DNA of 64,000 nucleotides from Odiellus spinosus. Its lineage: Eukaryota; Arthropoda; Arachnida; Opiliones; Phalangiidae. Numbering within the stretch: position 1 is the stretch's first letter; each line of letters starts with the position of its first letter. The position numbers and the translations under genes are program-made. This document shows, piece after piece, positions 14,697 through 30,300 of this stretch. The DNA lies in NCBI GenBank assembly GCA_963920705.1, contig OY987232.1:9054200-9118199 (forward strand), written 5' to 3'. Below the pieces are notes generated by a model. The model was given only the letters and a program-made list of their open reading frames with translations. It was not told the origin of the DNA and made no database searches.

Positions 14697-17600
14697 CATC
14701 TCATACCGCCCTTGCATCTCATACCGCCCTTGCATCTCATACCGCCCTTGCATCTCAATACCGCCCTTGCATCTCAATACCGCCCTTGCATCTCATTCCG
14801 CCCTTGCATCTCATTCCGCCCTTGCATCTCATTCCGCCCTTGCATCTCATTACGCCCTCGCATCTCATTGCGCCCTCGCATCTCATTACGCCCTCGCATC
14901 TCATTACGCCCTCGCATCTCATTACGCCCTTGCATCTCATTACGCCCTTGCATCTCATACCGCCCTTGCATCTCATACCGCCCTTGCATCTCATACCGCC
15001 CTTGCATCTCATACCGCCCTTGCATCTCATACCGCCCTTGCATCTCATTCCGCCCTTGCATCTCATTCCGCCCTTGCATCTCATTCCGCCCTTGCATCTC
15101 ATACCGCCCTTGCATCTCATACCGCCCTTGCATCTCATATCGCCCTTGCATCTCATACCGCCCTTGCATCTCATACCGCCCTTGCATCTCATTACGCCCT
15201 TGCATCTCATACCGCCCTTGCATCTCATTACGCCCTTGCATCTCATTACGCCCTTGCATCTCATACCGCCCTTGCATCTCATACCGCCCTTGCATCTCAA
15301 TTTGCCCTTGCATCTCATACCGCCCTTGCATCTCATACCGCCCTTGCATCTCATTCCGCCCTTGCATCTCATTCCGCACTTGCATCTCATTCCGCCCTTG
15401 CATCTCATTCCGCCCTTGCATCTCATTCCGCCCTTGCATCTCATTCCGCCCTTGCATCTCATTCCGCCCTTGCATCTCATTACGCCCTTGCATCTCATTA
15501 CGCCCTTGCATCTCATTACGCCCTTGCATCTCATTACGCCCTTGCATCTCATTACGCCCTGGCATCTCATACCGCCCTGGCATCTCATTCCGCCCTGGCA
15601 TCTCATTCCGCCCTGGCATCTCATTCCGCCCTGGCATCTCATTACGCCCTGGCATCTCATTACGCCCTGGCATCTCATTACGCCCTGGCATCTCATTTCG
15701 CCCTGGCATCTCATTACGCCCTGGCATCTCATTACGCCCTGGCATCTCATTACGCCCTGGCATCTCATTACGCCCTGGCATCTCATTTCGCCCTGGCATC
15801 TCATTTCGCCCTGGCATCTCATTTCACCCTGGCATCTCATTACGCCCTGGCATCTCATTACGCCCTGGCATCTCATTACGCCCTGGCATCTCATTACGCC
15901 CTGGCATCTCATTACGCCCTGGCATCTCATTACGCCCTTGCATCTCATTACGCCCTTGCATCTCATAACGCCCTTGCATCTCATTACGCCCTTGCATCTC
16001 ATACCGCCCTTGCATCTCATACCGCCCTTGCATCTCATACCGCCCTTGCATCTCATTACGCCCTTGCATCTCATTACGCCCTTGCATCTCATTCCGCCCT
16101 TGCATCTCATTCCGCCCTTGCATCTCATTCCGCCCTTGCATCTCATTCCGCCCTTGCATCTCATTCCGCCCTTGCATCTCATTCCGCCCTTGCATCTCAT
16201 TCCGCCCTTGCATCTCATTCCGCCCTTGCATCTCATTCCGCCCTTGCATCTCATTCCGCCCTTGCATCTCACTCCGCCCTTGCATCTCATTCCGCCCTTG
16301 CATCTCATTCCGCCCTTGCATCTCATACCGACCTAGCATCTCATACCGCCCTTGCATCTCATACCGCCCTTGCATCTCATACCGCCCTTGCATCTCATAC
16401 CGCCCTTGCATCTCATACCGCCCTTGCATCTCAATACCGCCCTTGCATCTCAATACCGCCCTTGCATCTCATTCCGCCCTTGCATCTCATTCCGCCCTTG
16501 CATCTCATTCCGCCATTGCATCTCATTCCGCCCTTGCATCTCATTCCGCCCTTGCATCTTATTCCGCCCTTGCATCTCATTCCGCCCTTGCATCTCATTC
16601 CGCCCTTGCATCTCATTCCGCCCTTGCATCTCATTCCGCCCTTGCATCTCATTCCGCCTTTGCATCTCATTCCGCCCTTGCATCTCATTCCGCCCTCGCA
16701 TCTCATTCCGCCCTCGCATCTCATTCCGCCCTCGCATCTCATTACGCCCTCGCATCTCATTACGCCCTCGCATCTCATTACGCCCTCGCATCTCATTACG
16801 CCCTCGCATCTCATTACGCCCTCGCATCTCATTACGCCCTCGCATCTCATACCGCCCTCGCATCTCATACCGCCCTCGCATCTCATACCGCCCTTGCATC
16901 TCAATATGCCCTTGCATCTCATACCGCCCTTGCATCTCATACCGCCCTTGCATCTCATACCGCCCTTGCGTCTCATACCGCCCTTGCGTCTCATTCCGCC
17001 CTTGCATCTCATTCCGCCCTTGCATCTCATTCCGCCCTTGCGTCTCATTCCGCCCTTGCATCTCATTCCGCCCTTGCATCTCATTCCGCCCTTGCATCTC
17101 ATTACGCCCTTGCATCTCATTACGCCCTTGCATCTCATTACGCCCTTGCATCTCATTACGCCCTTGCATCTCATTACGCCCTTGCATCTCATACCGCCCT
17201 TGCATCTCATACCGCCCTTGCATCTCATACCGCCCTTGCATCTCATACCGCCCTTGCATCTCAATATGCCCTTGCATCTCATACCGCCCTTGCATCTCAT
17301 ACCGCCCTTGCATCTCATTCCGCCCTTGCATCTCATTCCGCCCTTGCATCTCATTCCGCCCTTGCATCTCATTCCGCCCTTGCATCTCATTCCGCCCTTG
17401 CATCTCATTCCGCCCTTGCATCTCATTCCGCCCTTGCATCTCATACCGCCCTTGCATCTCATACCGACCTAGCATCTCATAACGCCCTTGCATCTCATAC
17501 CGCCCTTGCATCTCATACCGCCCTTGCATCTCAATACCGCCCTTGCATCTCAATACCGCCCTTGCATCTCATTCCGCCCTTGCATCTCATTCCGCCCTTG

Positions 17601-18662
17601 CATCTCATTACGCCCTTGCATCTCATTACGCCCTTGCATCTCATTACGCCCTTGCATCTCATTACGCCCTTGCATCTCATTACGCCCTTGCATCTCATTA
17701 CGCCCTTGCATCTCATTCCGCCCTTGCATCTCATTCCGCCCTTGCATCTCATTCCGCCCTTGCATCTCATTCCGCCCTTGCATCTCATTCCGCCCTTGCA
17801 TCTCATTCCGCCTTCGCATCTCATTCCGCCCTCGCATCTCATTCCGCCCTCGCATCTCATTCCGCCCTCGCATCTCATTACGCCCTCGCATCTCATTACG
17901 CCCTCGCATCTCATTACGCCCTCGCATCTCATTACGCCCTCGCATCTCATTACGCCCTCGCATCTCATTACGCCCTCGCATCTCATACCGCCCTCGCATC
18001 TCATACCACCCTCGCATCTCATACCGCCCTCGCATCTCATACCGCCCTCGCATCTCATACCGCCCTCGCATCTCAATATGCCCTTGCATCTCATACCGCC
18101 CTTGCATCTCATACCGCCCTTGCATCTCATACCGCCCTTGCATCTCATACCGCCCTTGCATCTCATTCCGCCCTTGCATCTCATTCCGCCCTTGCATCTC
18201 ATTCCGCCCTTGCATCTCATTCCGCCCTTGCATCTCATTCCGCCCTTGCATCTCATTCCGCCCTTGCATCTCATTATGCCCTTGCATCTCATTCCGCCCT
18301 TGCATCTCATTACGCCCTTGCATCTCATTACGCCCTTGCATCTCATTACGCCCTTGCATCTCATTACGCCCTTGCATCTCATACCACCCTTGCATCTCAT
18401 ACCGCCCTTGCATCTCATACCGCCCTTGCATCTCAATATGCCCTTGCATCTCATACCGCCCTTGCATCTCATACCGCCCTTGCATCTCATACCGCCTTTG
18501 CATCTCATTCCGCCCTTGCATCTCATTCCGCCCTTGCATCTCATTCCGCCCTTGCATCTCATTCCGCCCTTGCATCTCATTCCGCCCTTGCATCTCATTC
18601 CGCCCTTGCATCTCATTCCGCCCTTGCATCTCATACCGCCCTTGCATCTCATACCGACCTAG
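14697..18662 (+). repeat. Second copy of the ~4.0-kb tandem HOR unit
   Basis: This is near-identical to the preceding unit. One visible difference is CAATCCG near 14288, where this copy has CATTCCG near 18254. Its right boundary is the CCGACCTAG monomer at 18662. The high identity suggests recent unequal exchange or segmental amplification. Confidence 0.8.
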
Positions 18663-19000
18663 CATCTCATACCGCCCTTGCATCTCATACCGCCCTTGCA
18701 TCTCATACCGCCCTTGCATCTCAATACCGCCCTTGCATCTCAATACCGCCCTTGCATCTCATTCCGCCCTTGCATCTCATTCCGCCCTTGCATCTCATTC
18801 CGCCCTTGCATCTCATTACGCCCTTGCATCTCATTACGCCCTTGCATCTCATTACGCCCTTGCATCTCATTACGCCCTTGCATCTCATTACGCCCTTGCA
18901 TCTCATTACGCCCTTGCATCTCATTACGCCCTTGCATCTCATTACGCCCTTGCATCTCATTACGCCCTTGCATCTCATACCGCCCTTGCATCTCATACCG

Positions 19001-22000
19001 CCCTGCATCTCATACCGCCCTTGCATCTCATTCCGCCCTTGCATCTCATTCCGCCCTTGCATCTCATTCCGCCCTTGCATCTCATTCCGCCCTTGCATCT
19101 CATTCCGCCCTTGCATCTCATTCCGCCCTTGCATCTCATTCCGCCCTTGCATCTCATTCCGCCCTTGTATCTCATTCCGCCCTTGCATCTCATTCCGCCC
19201 TTGCATCTCATTACGCCCTTGCATCTCATTACGCCCTTGCATCTCATTACGCCCTTGCATCTCATACCGCCCTTGCATTTCATACCGCCCTTGCATCTCA
19301 TACCGCCCTTGCATCTAATACCGCCCTTGCATCTAATACCGCCCTTGCATCTCATACCGCCCTTGCATCTCATACCGCCCTTGCATCTCATACCGCCCTT
19401 GCATCTCATACCGCCCTTGCATCTCATACCGCCCTTGCATCTCATTACGCCCTTGCATCTCATTACGCCCTTGCATCTCATTCCGCCCTTGCATCTCATT
19501 CCGCCCTTGCATCTCATTCCGCCCTTGCATCTCATTACGCCCTTGCATCTCATTACGCCCTTGCATCTCATTACGCCCTTGCATCTCATTACGCCCTTGC
19601 ATCTCATTACGCCCTTGCATCTCATTACGTTCTTGCATCTCATACCGCCCTTGCATCTCATACCGCCCTTGCATCTCATACCGCCCTTGCATCTCAATAT
19701 GCCCTTGCATCTCATACCGCCCTTGCATCTCATACCGCCCTTGCATCTCATTCCGCCCTTGCATCTCATTCCGCCCTTGCATCTCATTCCGCCCTTGCAT
19801 CTCATTCCGCCCTTGCATCTCATTCCGCCCTTGCATCTCATTCCGCCCTTGCATCTCATTCCGCCCTTGCATCTCATTCCGCCCTTGCATCTCATTCCGC
19901 CCTTGCATCTCATTCCGCCCTTGCATCTCATACCGCCCTTGCATCTCATAATGACCTAGCATCTCATACCGCCCTTGCATCTCATACCGCCCTTGCATCT
20001 CATACCGCCCTTGCATCTCATACCGCCCTTGCATCTCATACCGCCCTTGCATCTCAATACCGCCCTTGCATCTCAATACCGCCCTTGCAACTCATTCCGC
20101 CCTTGCATCTCATTCCGCCCTTGCATCTCATTCCGCCCTTGCATCTCATTTCGCCCTTGCATCTCATTCCGCCCTTGCATCTCATTTCGCCCTTGCATCT
20201 CATTCCGCCCATGCATCTCATTCCGCCCATGCATCTCATTCCGCCCTTGCATCTCATTCCGCCCTTGCATCTCATTCCGCCCTTGCATCTCATTCCGCCC
20301 TTGCATCTCATTCCGCCCTTAAATCTCATTTCGCCCTTGCATCTCATTCCGCCCATGCATCTCATTCCGCCCATGCATCTCATTCCGCCCTTGCATCTCA
20401 TTCCGCCCTTGCATCTCATTCCGCCCTTGCATCTCATACCGCCCTTGCATCTCATACCGCCCTTGCATCTCAATACCGCCCTTGCATCTCAATACCGCCC
20501 TTGCATCTCATTCCGCCCTTGCATCTCATTCCGCCCTTGCATCTCATTCCGCCCTTGCATCTCATTTCGCCCTTGCATCTCATTCCGCCCTTGCATCTCA
20601 TTTCGCCCTTGCATCTCATTCCGCCCATGCATCTCATTCCGCCCATGCATCTCATTCCGCCCTTGCATCTCATTCCGCCCTTGCATCTCATTCCGCCCTT
20701 GCATCTCATTCCGCCCTTGCATCTCATTCCGCCTTTGCATCTCATTCCGCCCTTGCATCTCATTCCGCCCTTGCATCTCATTCCGCCCTTGCATCTCATA
20801 CCGCCCTTGCATCTCATACCGCCCTTGCATCTCATACCGCCCTTGCATCTCATTCCGCCCTTGCATCTCATTCCGCCCTTGCATCTCATTACGCCCTTGC
20901 ATCTCATTACGCCCTTGCATCTCATTACGCCCTTGCATCTCATTACGTCCTTGCATCTCATTACGCCCTTGCATCTCATTACGCCCTTGCATCTCATTAC
21001 GCCCTTGCATCTCATTACGCCCTTGCATCTCATTACGCCCTTGCATCTCATTACGCCCTTGCATCTCATACCGCCCTTGCATCTCATACCGCCCTTGCAT
21101 CTCATACCGCCCTTGCATCTCATACCGCCCTTGCATCTCATACCGCCCTTGCATCTCATACCGCCCTTGCATCTCATACCGCCCTTGCATCTCATTCCGC
21201 CCTTGCATCTCATTCCGCCCTTGCATCTCATTCCGCCCTTGCATCTCATTCCGCCCTTGCATCTCATTCCGCCCTTGCATCTCATTCCGCCCTTGCATCT
21301 CATTCCGCCCTTGCATCTCATACCGCCCTTGCATCTCATACCGACCTAGCATCTCATAACGCCCTTGCATCTCATACCGCCCTTGCATCTCATACCGCCC
21401 TTGCATCTCAATACCGCCCTTGCATCTCAATACCGCCCTTGCATCTCATTCCGCCCTTGCATCTCATTCCGCCCTTGCATCTCATTCCGCCCTTGCATCT
21501 CTTTACGCCCTTGCATCTCATTACGCCCTTGCATCTCATTACGCCCTTGCATCTCATAACGCCCTTGCATCTCATAACGCCCTTGCATCTCATTACGCCC
21601 TTGCATCTCATTACGCCCTTGCATCTCATTCCGCCCTTGCATCTCATTCCGCCCTTGCATCTCATTCCGCCCTTACATCTCATTCCGCCCTTGCATCTCA
21701 TTCCGCCCTTGCATCTCATTCCGCCCTTGCATCTCATTCCGCCTTCGCATCTCATTCCGCCCTCGCATCTCATTCCGCCCTCGCATCTCATTCCGCCCTC
21801 GCATCTCATTACGCCCTCGCATCTCATTACGCCCTCGCATCTCATTACGCCCTCGCATCTCATTACGCCCTCGCATCTCATTACGCCCTCGCATCTCATT
21901 ACGCCCTCGCATCTCATACCGCCCTCGCATCTCATACCGCCCTCGCATCTCATACCGCCCTCGCATCTCATACCGCCCTCGCATCTCATACCGCCCTTGC

Positions 22001-24390
22001 ATCTCAATATGCCCTTGCATCTCAATATGCCCTTGCATCTCATACCGCCCTTGCATCTCATACCGCCCTTGCATCTCATTCCGCCCTTGCATCTCATTCC
22101 GCCCTTGCATCTCATTACGCCCTCGCATCTCATTACGCCCTCGCATCTCATTACGCCCTCGCATCTCATACCGCCCTCGCATCTCATACCGCCCTCGCAT
22201 CTCATACCGCCCTCGCATCTCATACCGCCCTCGCATCTCATACCGCCCTTGCATCTCAATATGCCCTTGCATCTCAATATGCCCTTGCATCTCATACCGC
22301 CCTTGCATCTCATACCGCCCTTGCATCTCATTCCGCCCTTGCATCTCATTCCGCCCTTGCATCTCATTACGCCCTTGCATCTCATTACGCCCTTGCATCT
22401 CATTACGCCCTTGCATCTCATTACGCCCTTGCATCTCATTACGCCCTTGCATCTCATTACGCCCTTGCATCTCAATATGCCCTTGCATCTCATACCGCCC
22501 TTGCATCTCATACCGCCCTTGCATCTCATACCGCCCTTGCATCTCATACCGCCCTTGCATCTCATACCGCCCTTGCATCTCATACCGCCCTTGCATCTCA
22601 TACCGCCCTTGCATCTCATACCGCCCTTGCATCTCATACCGCCCTTGCATCTCATACCGCCCTTGCATCTCATACCGCCCTTGCATCTCATTCCGCCCTT
22701 GCATCTCATTCCGCCCTTGCATCTCATTCCGCCCTTGCATCTCATTCCGCCCTTGCATCTCATTCCGCCCTTGCATCTCATTCCGCCCTTGCATCTCATT
22801 CCGCCCTTGCATCTCATACCGCCCTTGCATCTCATACCGACCTAGCATCTCATAACGCCCTTGCATCTCATACCGCCCTTGCATCTCATACCGCCCTTGC
22901 ATCTCAATACCGCCCTTGCATCTCAATACCGCCCTTGCATCTCATTCCGCCCTTGCATCTCATTCCGCCCTTGCATCTCATTCCGCCCTTGCATCTCATT
23001 ACGCCCTTGCATCTCATTACGCCCTTGCATCTCATTACGCCCTTGCATCTCATTACGCCCTTGCATCTCATTACGCCCTTGCATCTCATTACGCCCTTGC
23101 ATCTCATTACGCCCTTGCATCTCATTCCGCCCTTGCATCTCATTCCGCCCTTACATCTCATTCCGCCCTTGCATCTCATTCCGCCCTTGCATCTCATTCC
23201 GCCCTTGCATCTCATTCCGCCCTCGCATCTCATTCCGCCCTCGCATCTCATTCCGCCCTCGCATCTCATTACGCCCTCGCATCTCATTACGCCCTCGCAT
23301 CTCATTACGCCCTCGCATCTCATTACGCCCTCGCATCTCATACCGCCCTCGCATCTCATACCGCCCTCGCATCTCATACCGCCCTCGCATCTCATACCGC
23401 CCTCGCATCTCATACCGCCCTTGCATCTCAATATGCCCTTGCATCTCATACCGCCCTTGCATCTCATTCCGCCCTTGCATCTCATTCCGCCCTTGCATCT
23501 CATTCCGCCCTTGCATCTCATTCTGCCCTTGCATCTCATTCCGCCCTTGCATCTCATTACGCCCTTGCATCTCATTCCGCCCTTGCATCTCATTACGCCC
23601 TTGCATCTCATTACGCCCTTGCATCTCATTACGCCCTTGCATCTCATTACGCCCTTGCATCTCATACCACCCTTGCATCTCATACCGCCCTTGCATCTCA
23701 TACCGCCCTTGCATCTCATACCGCCCTTGCATCTCAATATGCCCTTGCATCTCATACCGCCCTTGCATCTCATACCGCCTTTGCATCTCATTCCGCCCTT
23801 GCATCTCATTCCGCCCTTGCATCTCATTCCGCCCTTGCATCTCATTCCGCCCTTGCATCTCATTCCGCCCTTGCATCTCATTCCGCCCTTGCATCTCATT
23901 CCGCCCTTGCATCTCATTCCGCCCTTGCATCTCATTCCGCCCTTGCATCTCATACCGCCCTTGCATCTCATACCGACCTAGCATCTCATACCGCCCTTGC
24001 ATCTCATACCGCCCTTGCATCTCATACCGCCCTTGCATCTCAATACCGCCCTTGCATCTCAATACCGCCCTTGCATCTCATTCCGCCCTTGCATCTCATT
24101 CCGCCCTTGCATCTCATTCCGCCCTTGCATCTCATTACGCCCTTGCATCTCATTACGCCCTTGCATCTCATTACGCCCTTGCATCTCATTACGCCCTTGC
24201 ATCTCATTACGCCCTTGCATCTCATTACGCCCTTGCATCTCATTACGCCCTTGCATCTCATTACGCCCTTGCATCTCATTACGCCCTTGCATCTCATTAC
24301 GCCCTTGCATCTCATTACGCCCTTGCATCTCATTACGCCCTTGCATCTCATTACGCCCTTGCATCTCATACCGCCCTTGCATCTCATACC
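19001..24390 (+). repeat. HOR unit 1 (5.4 kb), delimited by a 17-bp monomer
   Basis: The start is a 17-bp monomer that has lost one T (CCGCCCTGCATC). The same deletion in the same CATACCG context recurs at about 24390, 30670 and 37780, and internally at 34944. Shortly after the start lies a pair of CTAATACC monomers (19313-19331), repeated after the start of the next two units. Confidence 0.75.
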
Positions 24391-27300
24391 GCCCTGCATC
24401 TCATACCGCCCTTGCATCTCATTCCGCCCTTGCATCTCATTCCGCCCTTGCATCTCATTCCGCCCTTGCATCTCATTCCGCCCTTGCATCTCATTCCGCC
24501 CTTGCATCTCATACCGCCCTTGCATCTCATACCGCCCTTGCATCTCATACAGCCCTTGCATCTAATACCGCCCTTGCATCTAATACCGCCCTTGCATCTC
24601 ATACCGCCCTTGCATCTCATACCGCCCTTGCATCTCATACCGCCCTTGCATCTCATACCGCCCTTGCATCTCATACCGCCCTTGCATCTCATACCGCCCT
24701 TGCATCTCATACCGCCCTTGCATCTCATTACGCCCTTGCATCTCATTACGCCCTTGCATCTCATTACGCCCTTGCATCTCATTCCGCCCTTGCATCTCAT
24801 TCCGCCCTTGCATCTCATTCCGCCCTTGCATCTCATTCCGCCCTTGCATCTCATTCCGCCCTTGCATCTCATTACGCCCTTGCATCTCATTACGCCCTTG
24901 CATCTCATTACGCCCTTGCATCTCATTACGTTCTTGCATCTCATACCGCCCTTGCATCTCATACCGCCCTTGCATCTCATACCGCCCTTGCATCTCAATA
25001 TGCCCTTGCATCTCATACCGCCCTTGCATCTCATACCGCCCTTGCATCTCATTCCGCCCTTGCATCTCATTCCGCCCTTGCATCTCATTCCGCCCTTGCA
25101 TCTCATTCCGCCCTTGCATCTCATTCCGCCCTTGCATCTCATTCCGCCCTTGCATCTCATACCGCCCTTGCATCTCATACCGACCTAGCATCTCATACCG
25201 CCCTTGCATCTCATACCGCCCTTGCATCTCATACCGCCCTTGCATCTCATACCGCCCTTGCATCTCATACCGCCCTTGCATCTCAATACCGCCCTTGCAT
25301 CTCAATACCGCCCTTGCATCTCATTCCGCCCTTGCATCTCATTCCGCCCTTGCATCTCATTCCGCCCTTGCATCTCATTCCGCCCTTGCATCTCATTTCG
25401 CCCTTGCATCTCATTCCGCCCTTGCATCTCATTTCGCCCTTGCATCTCATTCCGCCCATGCATCTCATTCCGCCCATGCATCTCATTCCGCCCTTGCATC
25501 TCATTCCGCCCTTGCATCTCATTCCGCCCTTGCATCTCATTCCGCCCTTGCATCTCATTCCGCCTTTGCATCTCATTCCGCCCTTGCATCTCATTCCGCC
25601 CTTGCATCTCATTCCGCCCTTGCATCTCATTCCGCCTTTGCATCTCATTCCGCCCTTGCATCTCATTCCGCCCTTGCATCTCATTCCGCCCTTACATCTC
25701 ATTCCGCCCTTACATCTCATTCCGCCCTTGCATCTCATTCCGCCCTTGCATCTCATTACGCCCTTGCATCTCATTACGCCCTTGCATCTCATTACGCCCT
25801 TGCATCTCATTACGCCCTTGCATCTCATTACGCCCTTGCATCTCATACCGCCCTTGCATCTCATACCGCCCTTGCATCTCATACCGCCCTTGCATCTCAT
25901 ACCGCCCTTGCATCTCAATATGCCCTTGCATCTCATACCGCCCTTGCATCTCATACCGCCCTTGCATCTCATTCCGCCCTTGCATCTCATTCCGCCCTTG
26001 CATCTCATTCCGCCCTTGCATCTCATTCCGCCCTTGCATCTCATTCCGCCCTTGCATCTCATTCCGCCCTTGCATCTCATTCCGCCCTTGCATCTCATTC
26101 CGCCCTTGCATCTCATTCCGCCCTTGCATCTCATACCGACCTAGCATCTCATAACGCCCTTGCATCTCATACCGCCCTTGCATCTCATACCGCCCTTGCA
26201 TCTCAATACCGCCCTTGCATCTCAATACCGCCCTTGCATCTCATTCCGCCCTTGCATCTCATTCCGCCCTTGCATCTCATTCCGCCCTTGCATCTCATTA
26301 CGCCCTTGCATCTCATTACGCCCTTGCATCTCATTACGCCCTTGCATCTCATTACGCCCTTGCATCTCATTACGCCCTTGCATCTCATTACGCCCTTGCA
26401 TCTCATTCCGCCCTTGCATCTCATTCCGCCCTTGCATCTCATTCCGCCCTTGCATCTCATTCCGCCCTTACATCTCATTCCGCCCTTGCATCTCATTCCG
26501 CCCTTGCATCTCATTCCGCCTTTGCATCTCATTCCGCCCTTGCATCTCATTCCGCCCTTGCATCTCATTCCGCCCTTACATCTCATTCCGCCCTTGCATC
26601 TCATTCCGCCCTTGCATCTCATTCCGCCCTTGCATCTCATTACGCCATTGCATCTCATTACGCCCTTGCATCTCATTACGCCCTTGCATCTCATACCGCC
26701 CTTGCATCTCATACCGCCCTTGCATCTCATACCGCCCTTGCATCTCATACCGCCCTTGCATCTCAATATGCCCTTGCATCTCATACCGCCCTTGCATCTC
26801 ATACCGCCCTTGCATCTCATTCCGCCCTTGCATCTCATTCCGCCCTTGCATCTCATTCCGCCCTTGCATCTCATTCCGCCCTTGCATCTCATTCCGCCTT
26901 TGCATCTCATTCCGCCCTTGCATCTCATTCCGCCCTTGCATCTCATACCGACCTAGCATCTCATAACGCCCTTGCATCTCATACCGCCCTTGCATCTCAT
27001 ACCGCCCTTGCATCTCAATACCGCCCTTGCATCTCAATACCGCCCTTGCATCTCATTCCGCCCTTGCATCTCATTCCGCCCTTGCATCTCATTCCGCCCT
27101 TGCATCTCATTACGCCCTTGCATCTCATTACGCCCTTGCATCTCATTACGCCCTTGCATCTCATTACGCCCTTGCATCTCATTACGCCCTTGCATCTCAT
27201 TACGCCCTTGCATCTCATTACGCCCTTGCATCTCATTCCGCCCTTGCATCTCATTCCGCCCTTGCATCTCATTCCGCCCTTGCATCTCATTCCGCCCTTA

Positions 27301-30300
27301 CATCTCATTCCGCCCTTGCATCTCATTCCGCCCTTGCATCTCATTCCGCCCTTGCATCTCATTCCGCCCTCGCATCTCATTCCGCCCTCGCATCTCATTC
27401 CGCCCTCGCATCTCATTACGCCCTCGCATCTCATTACGCCCTCGCATCTCATTACGCCCTCGCATCTCATTACGCCCTCGCATCTCATTACGCCCTCGCA
27501 TCTCATTACGCCCTCGCATCTCATTACGCCCTCGCATCTCATACCGCCCTCGCATCTCATACCGCCCTCGCATCTCATACCGCCCTCGCATCTCATACCG
27601 CCCTCGCATCTCAATATGCCCTTGCATCTCATACCGCCCTTGCATCTCATACCGCCCTTGCATCTCATACCGCCCTATGCATCTCATACCGCCCTTGCAT
27701 CTCATACCGCCCTTGCATCTCATACCGCCCTTGCATCTCATTCCGCCCTTGCATCTCATTCCGCCCTTGCATCTCATTCCGCCCTTGCATCTCATTCCGC
27801 CCTTGCATCTCATTCCGCCCTTGCATCTCATTACGCCCTTGCATCTCATTCCGCCCTTGCATCTCATTACGCCCTTGCATCTCATTACGCCCTTGCATCT
27901 CATTACGCCCTTGCATCTCATTACGCCCTTGCATCTCATACCGCCCTTGCATCTCATACCGCCCTTGCATCTCATACCGCCCTTGCATCTCATACCGCCC
28001 TTGCATCTCATACCGCCCTTGCATCTCAATATGCCCTTGCATCTCATACCGCCCTTGCATCTCATACCGCCTTTGCATCTCATTCCGCCCTTGCATCTCA
28101 TTCCGCCCTTGCATCTCATTCCGCCCTTGCATCTCATTCCGCCCTTGCATCTCATTCCGCCCTTGCATCTCATTCCGCCCTTGCATCTCATTCCGCCCTT
28201 GCATCTCATTCCGCCCTTGCATCTCATTCCGCCCTTGCATCTCATTCCGCCCTTGCATCTCATACCGCCCTTGCATCTCATACCGACCTAGCATCTCAAT
28301 ACCGCCCTTGCATCTCATTCCGCCCTTGCATCTCATTACGCCCTTGCATCTCATTACGCCCTTGCATCTCATTACGCCCTTGCATCTCATTACGCCCTTG
28401 CATCTCATTACGCCCTTGCATCTCATTACGCCCTTGCATCTCATTACGCCCTTGCATCTCATTACGCCCTTGCATCTCATTACGCCCTTGCATCTCATTA
28501 CGCCCTTGCATCTCATTACGCCCTTGCATCTCATTACGCCCTTGCATCTCATTACGCCCTTGCATCTCATTACGCCCTTGCATCTCATTACGCCCTTGCA
28601 TCTCATACCGCCCTTGCATCTCATACCGCCCTTGCATCTCATACCGCCCTTGCATCTCATACCGACCTAGCATCTCATACCGCCCTTGCATCTCATACCG
28701 CCCTTGCATCTCATACCGCCCTTGCATCTCATACCGCCCTTGCATCTCATACCGCCCTTGCATCTCAATACCGCCCTTGCATCTCAATACCGCCCTTGCA
28801 TCTCAATACCGCCCTTGCATCTCATTCCGCCCTTGCATCTCATTCCGCCTTTGCATCTCATTCCGCCCTTGCATCTCATTCCGCCCTTGCATCTCATTCC
28901 GCCCTTACATCTCATTACGCCCTTGCATCTCATTACGCCCTTGCATCTCATTACGCCCTTGCATCTCAACACGCCCTTGCATCTCATTACGCCCTTGCAT
29001 CTCATTACGCCCTTGCATCTCATTACGCCCTTGCATCTCATTACGCCCTTGCATCTCATTACGCCCTTGCATCTCATTACGCCCTTGCATCTCATTACGC
29101 CCTTGCATCTCATTACGCCCTTGCATCTCATTCCGCCCTTGCATCTCATTCCGCCCTTGCATCTCATTCCGCCCTTGCATCTCATTCCGCCCTTGCATCT
29201 CATACCGCCCTTGCATCTCATACCGCCCTTGCATCTCATTACGCCCTTGCATCTCATTACGCCCTTGCATCTCATTACGCCCTTGCATCTCATTACGCCC
29301 TTGCATCTCATTCCGCCCTTGCATCTCATTCCGCCCTTGCATCTCATTCCGCCCTTGCATCTCATTCCGCCCTTGCATCTCATACCGCCCTTGCATCTCA
29401 TACCGCCCTTGCATCTCGTACCGCCCTTACATCTCGTACCGCCCTTGCATCTCGTACCGCCCTTGCATCTCGTTCCGCCCTTGCATCTCGTTCCGCCCTT
29501 GCATCTCGTTCCGCCCTTGCATCTCGTTCCGCCCTTGCATCTCATTCCGCCCTTGCATCTCATTCCGCCCTTGCATCTCATTCCGCCCTTGCATCTCATT
29601 CCGCCCTTGCATCTCATTACGCCCTTGCATCTCATACCGCCCTTGCATCTCATACCGCCCTTGCATCTCATACCGCCCTTGCATCTCATACCGCCCTTGC
29701 ATCTCATACCGACCTAGCATCTCATACCGACCTAGCATCTCATACCGCCCTTGCATCTCATACCGCCCTTGCATCTCAATACCGCCCTTGCATCTCAATA
29801 CCGCCCTTGCATCTCAATACCGCCCTTGCATCTCAATACCGCCCTTGCATCTCATTCCTCCCTTGCATCTCATTCCGCCCTTGCATCTCATTTCGCCCTT
29901 GCATCTCATTCCGCCATTGCATCTCATTTCGCCCTTGCATCTCATTCCGCCCATGCATCTCATTCCGCCCTTGCATCTCATTCCGCCCTTGCATCTCATT
30001 CCGCCCTTGCATCTCATTCCGCCCTTGCATCTCATTCCGCCTTTGCATCTCATTCCGCCCTTGCATCTCATTCCGCCCTTGCATCTCATTCCGCCCTTGC
30101 ATCTCATTCCGCCATTGCATCTCATTCCGCCCTTGCATCTCATTACGCCCTTGCATCTCATTACGCCCTTGCATCTCATTAAGCCCTTGCATCTCATTAC
30201 GCCCTTGCATCTCATTACGCCCTTGCATCTCATTACGCCCTTGCATCTCATTACGCCCTTGCATCTCATTACGCCCTTGCATCTCATTACGCCCTTGCAT

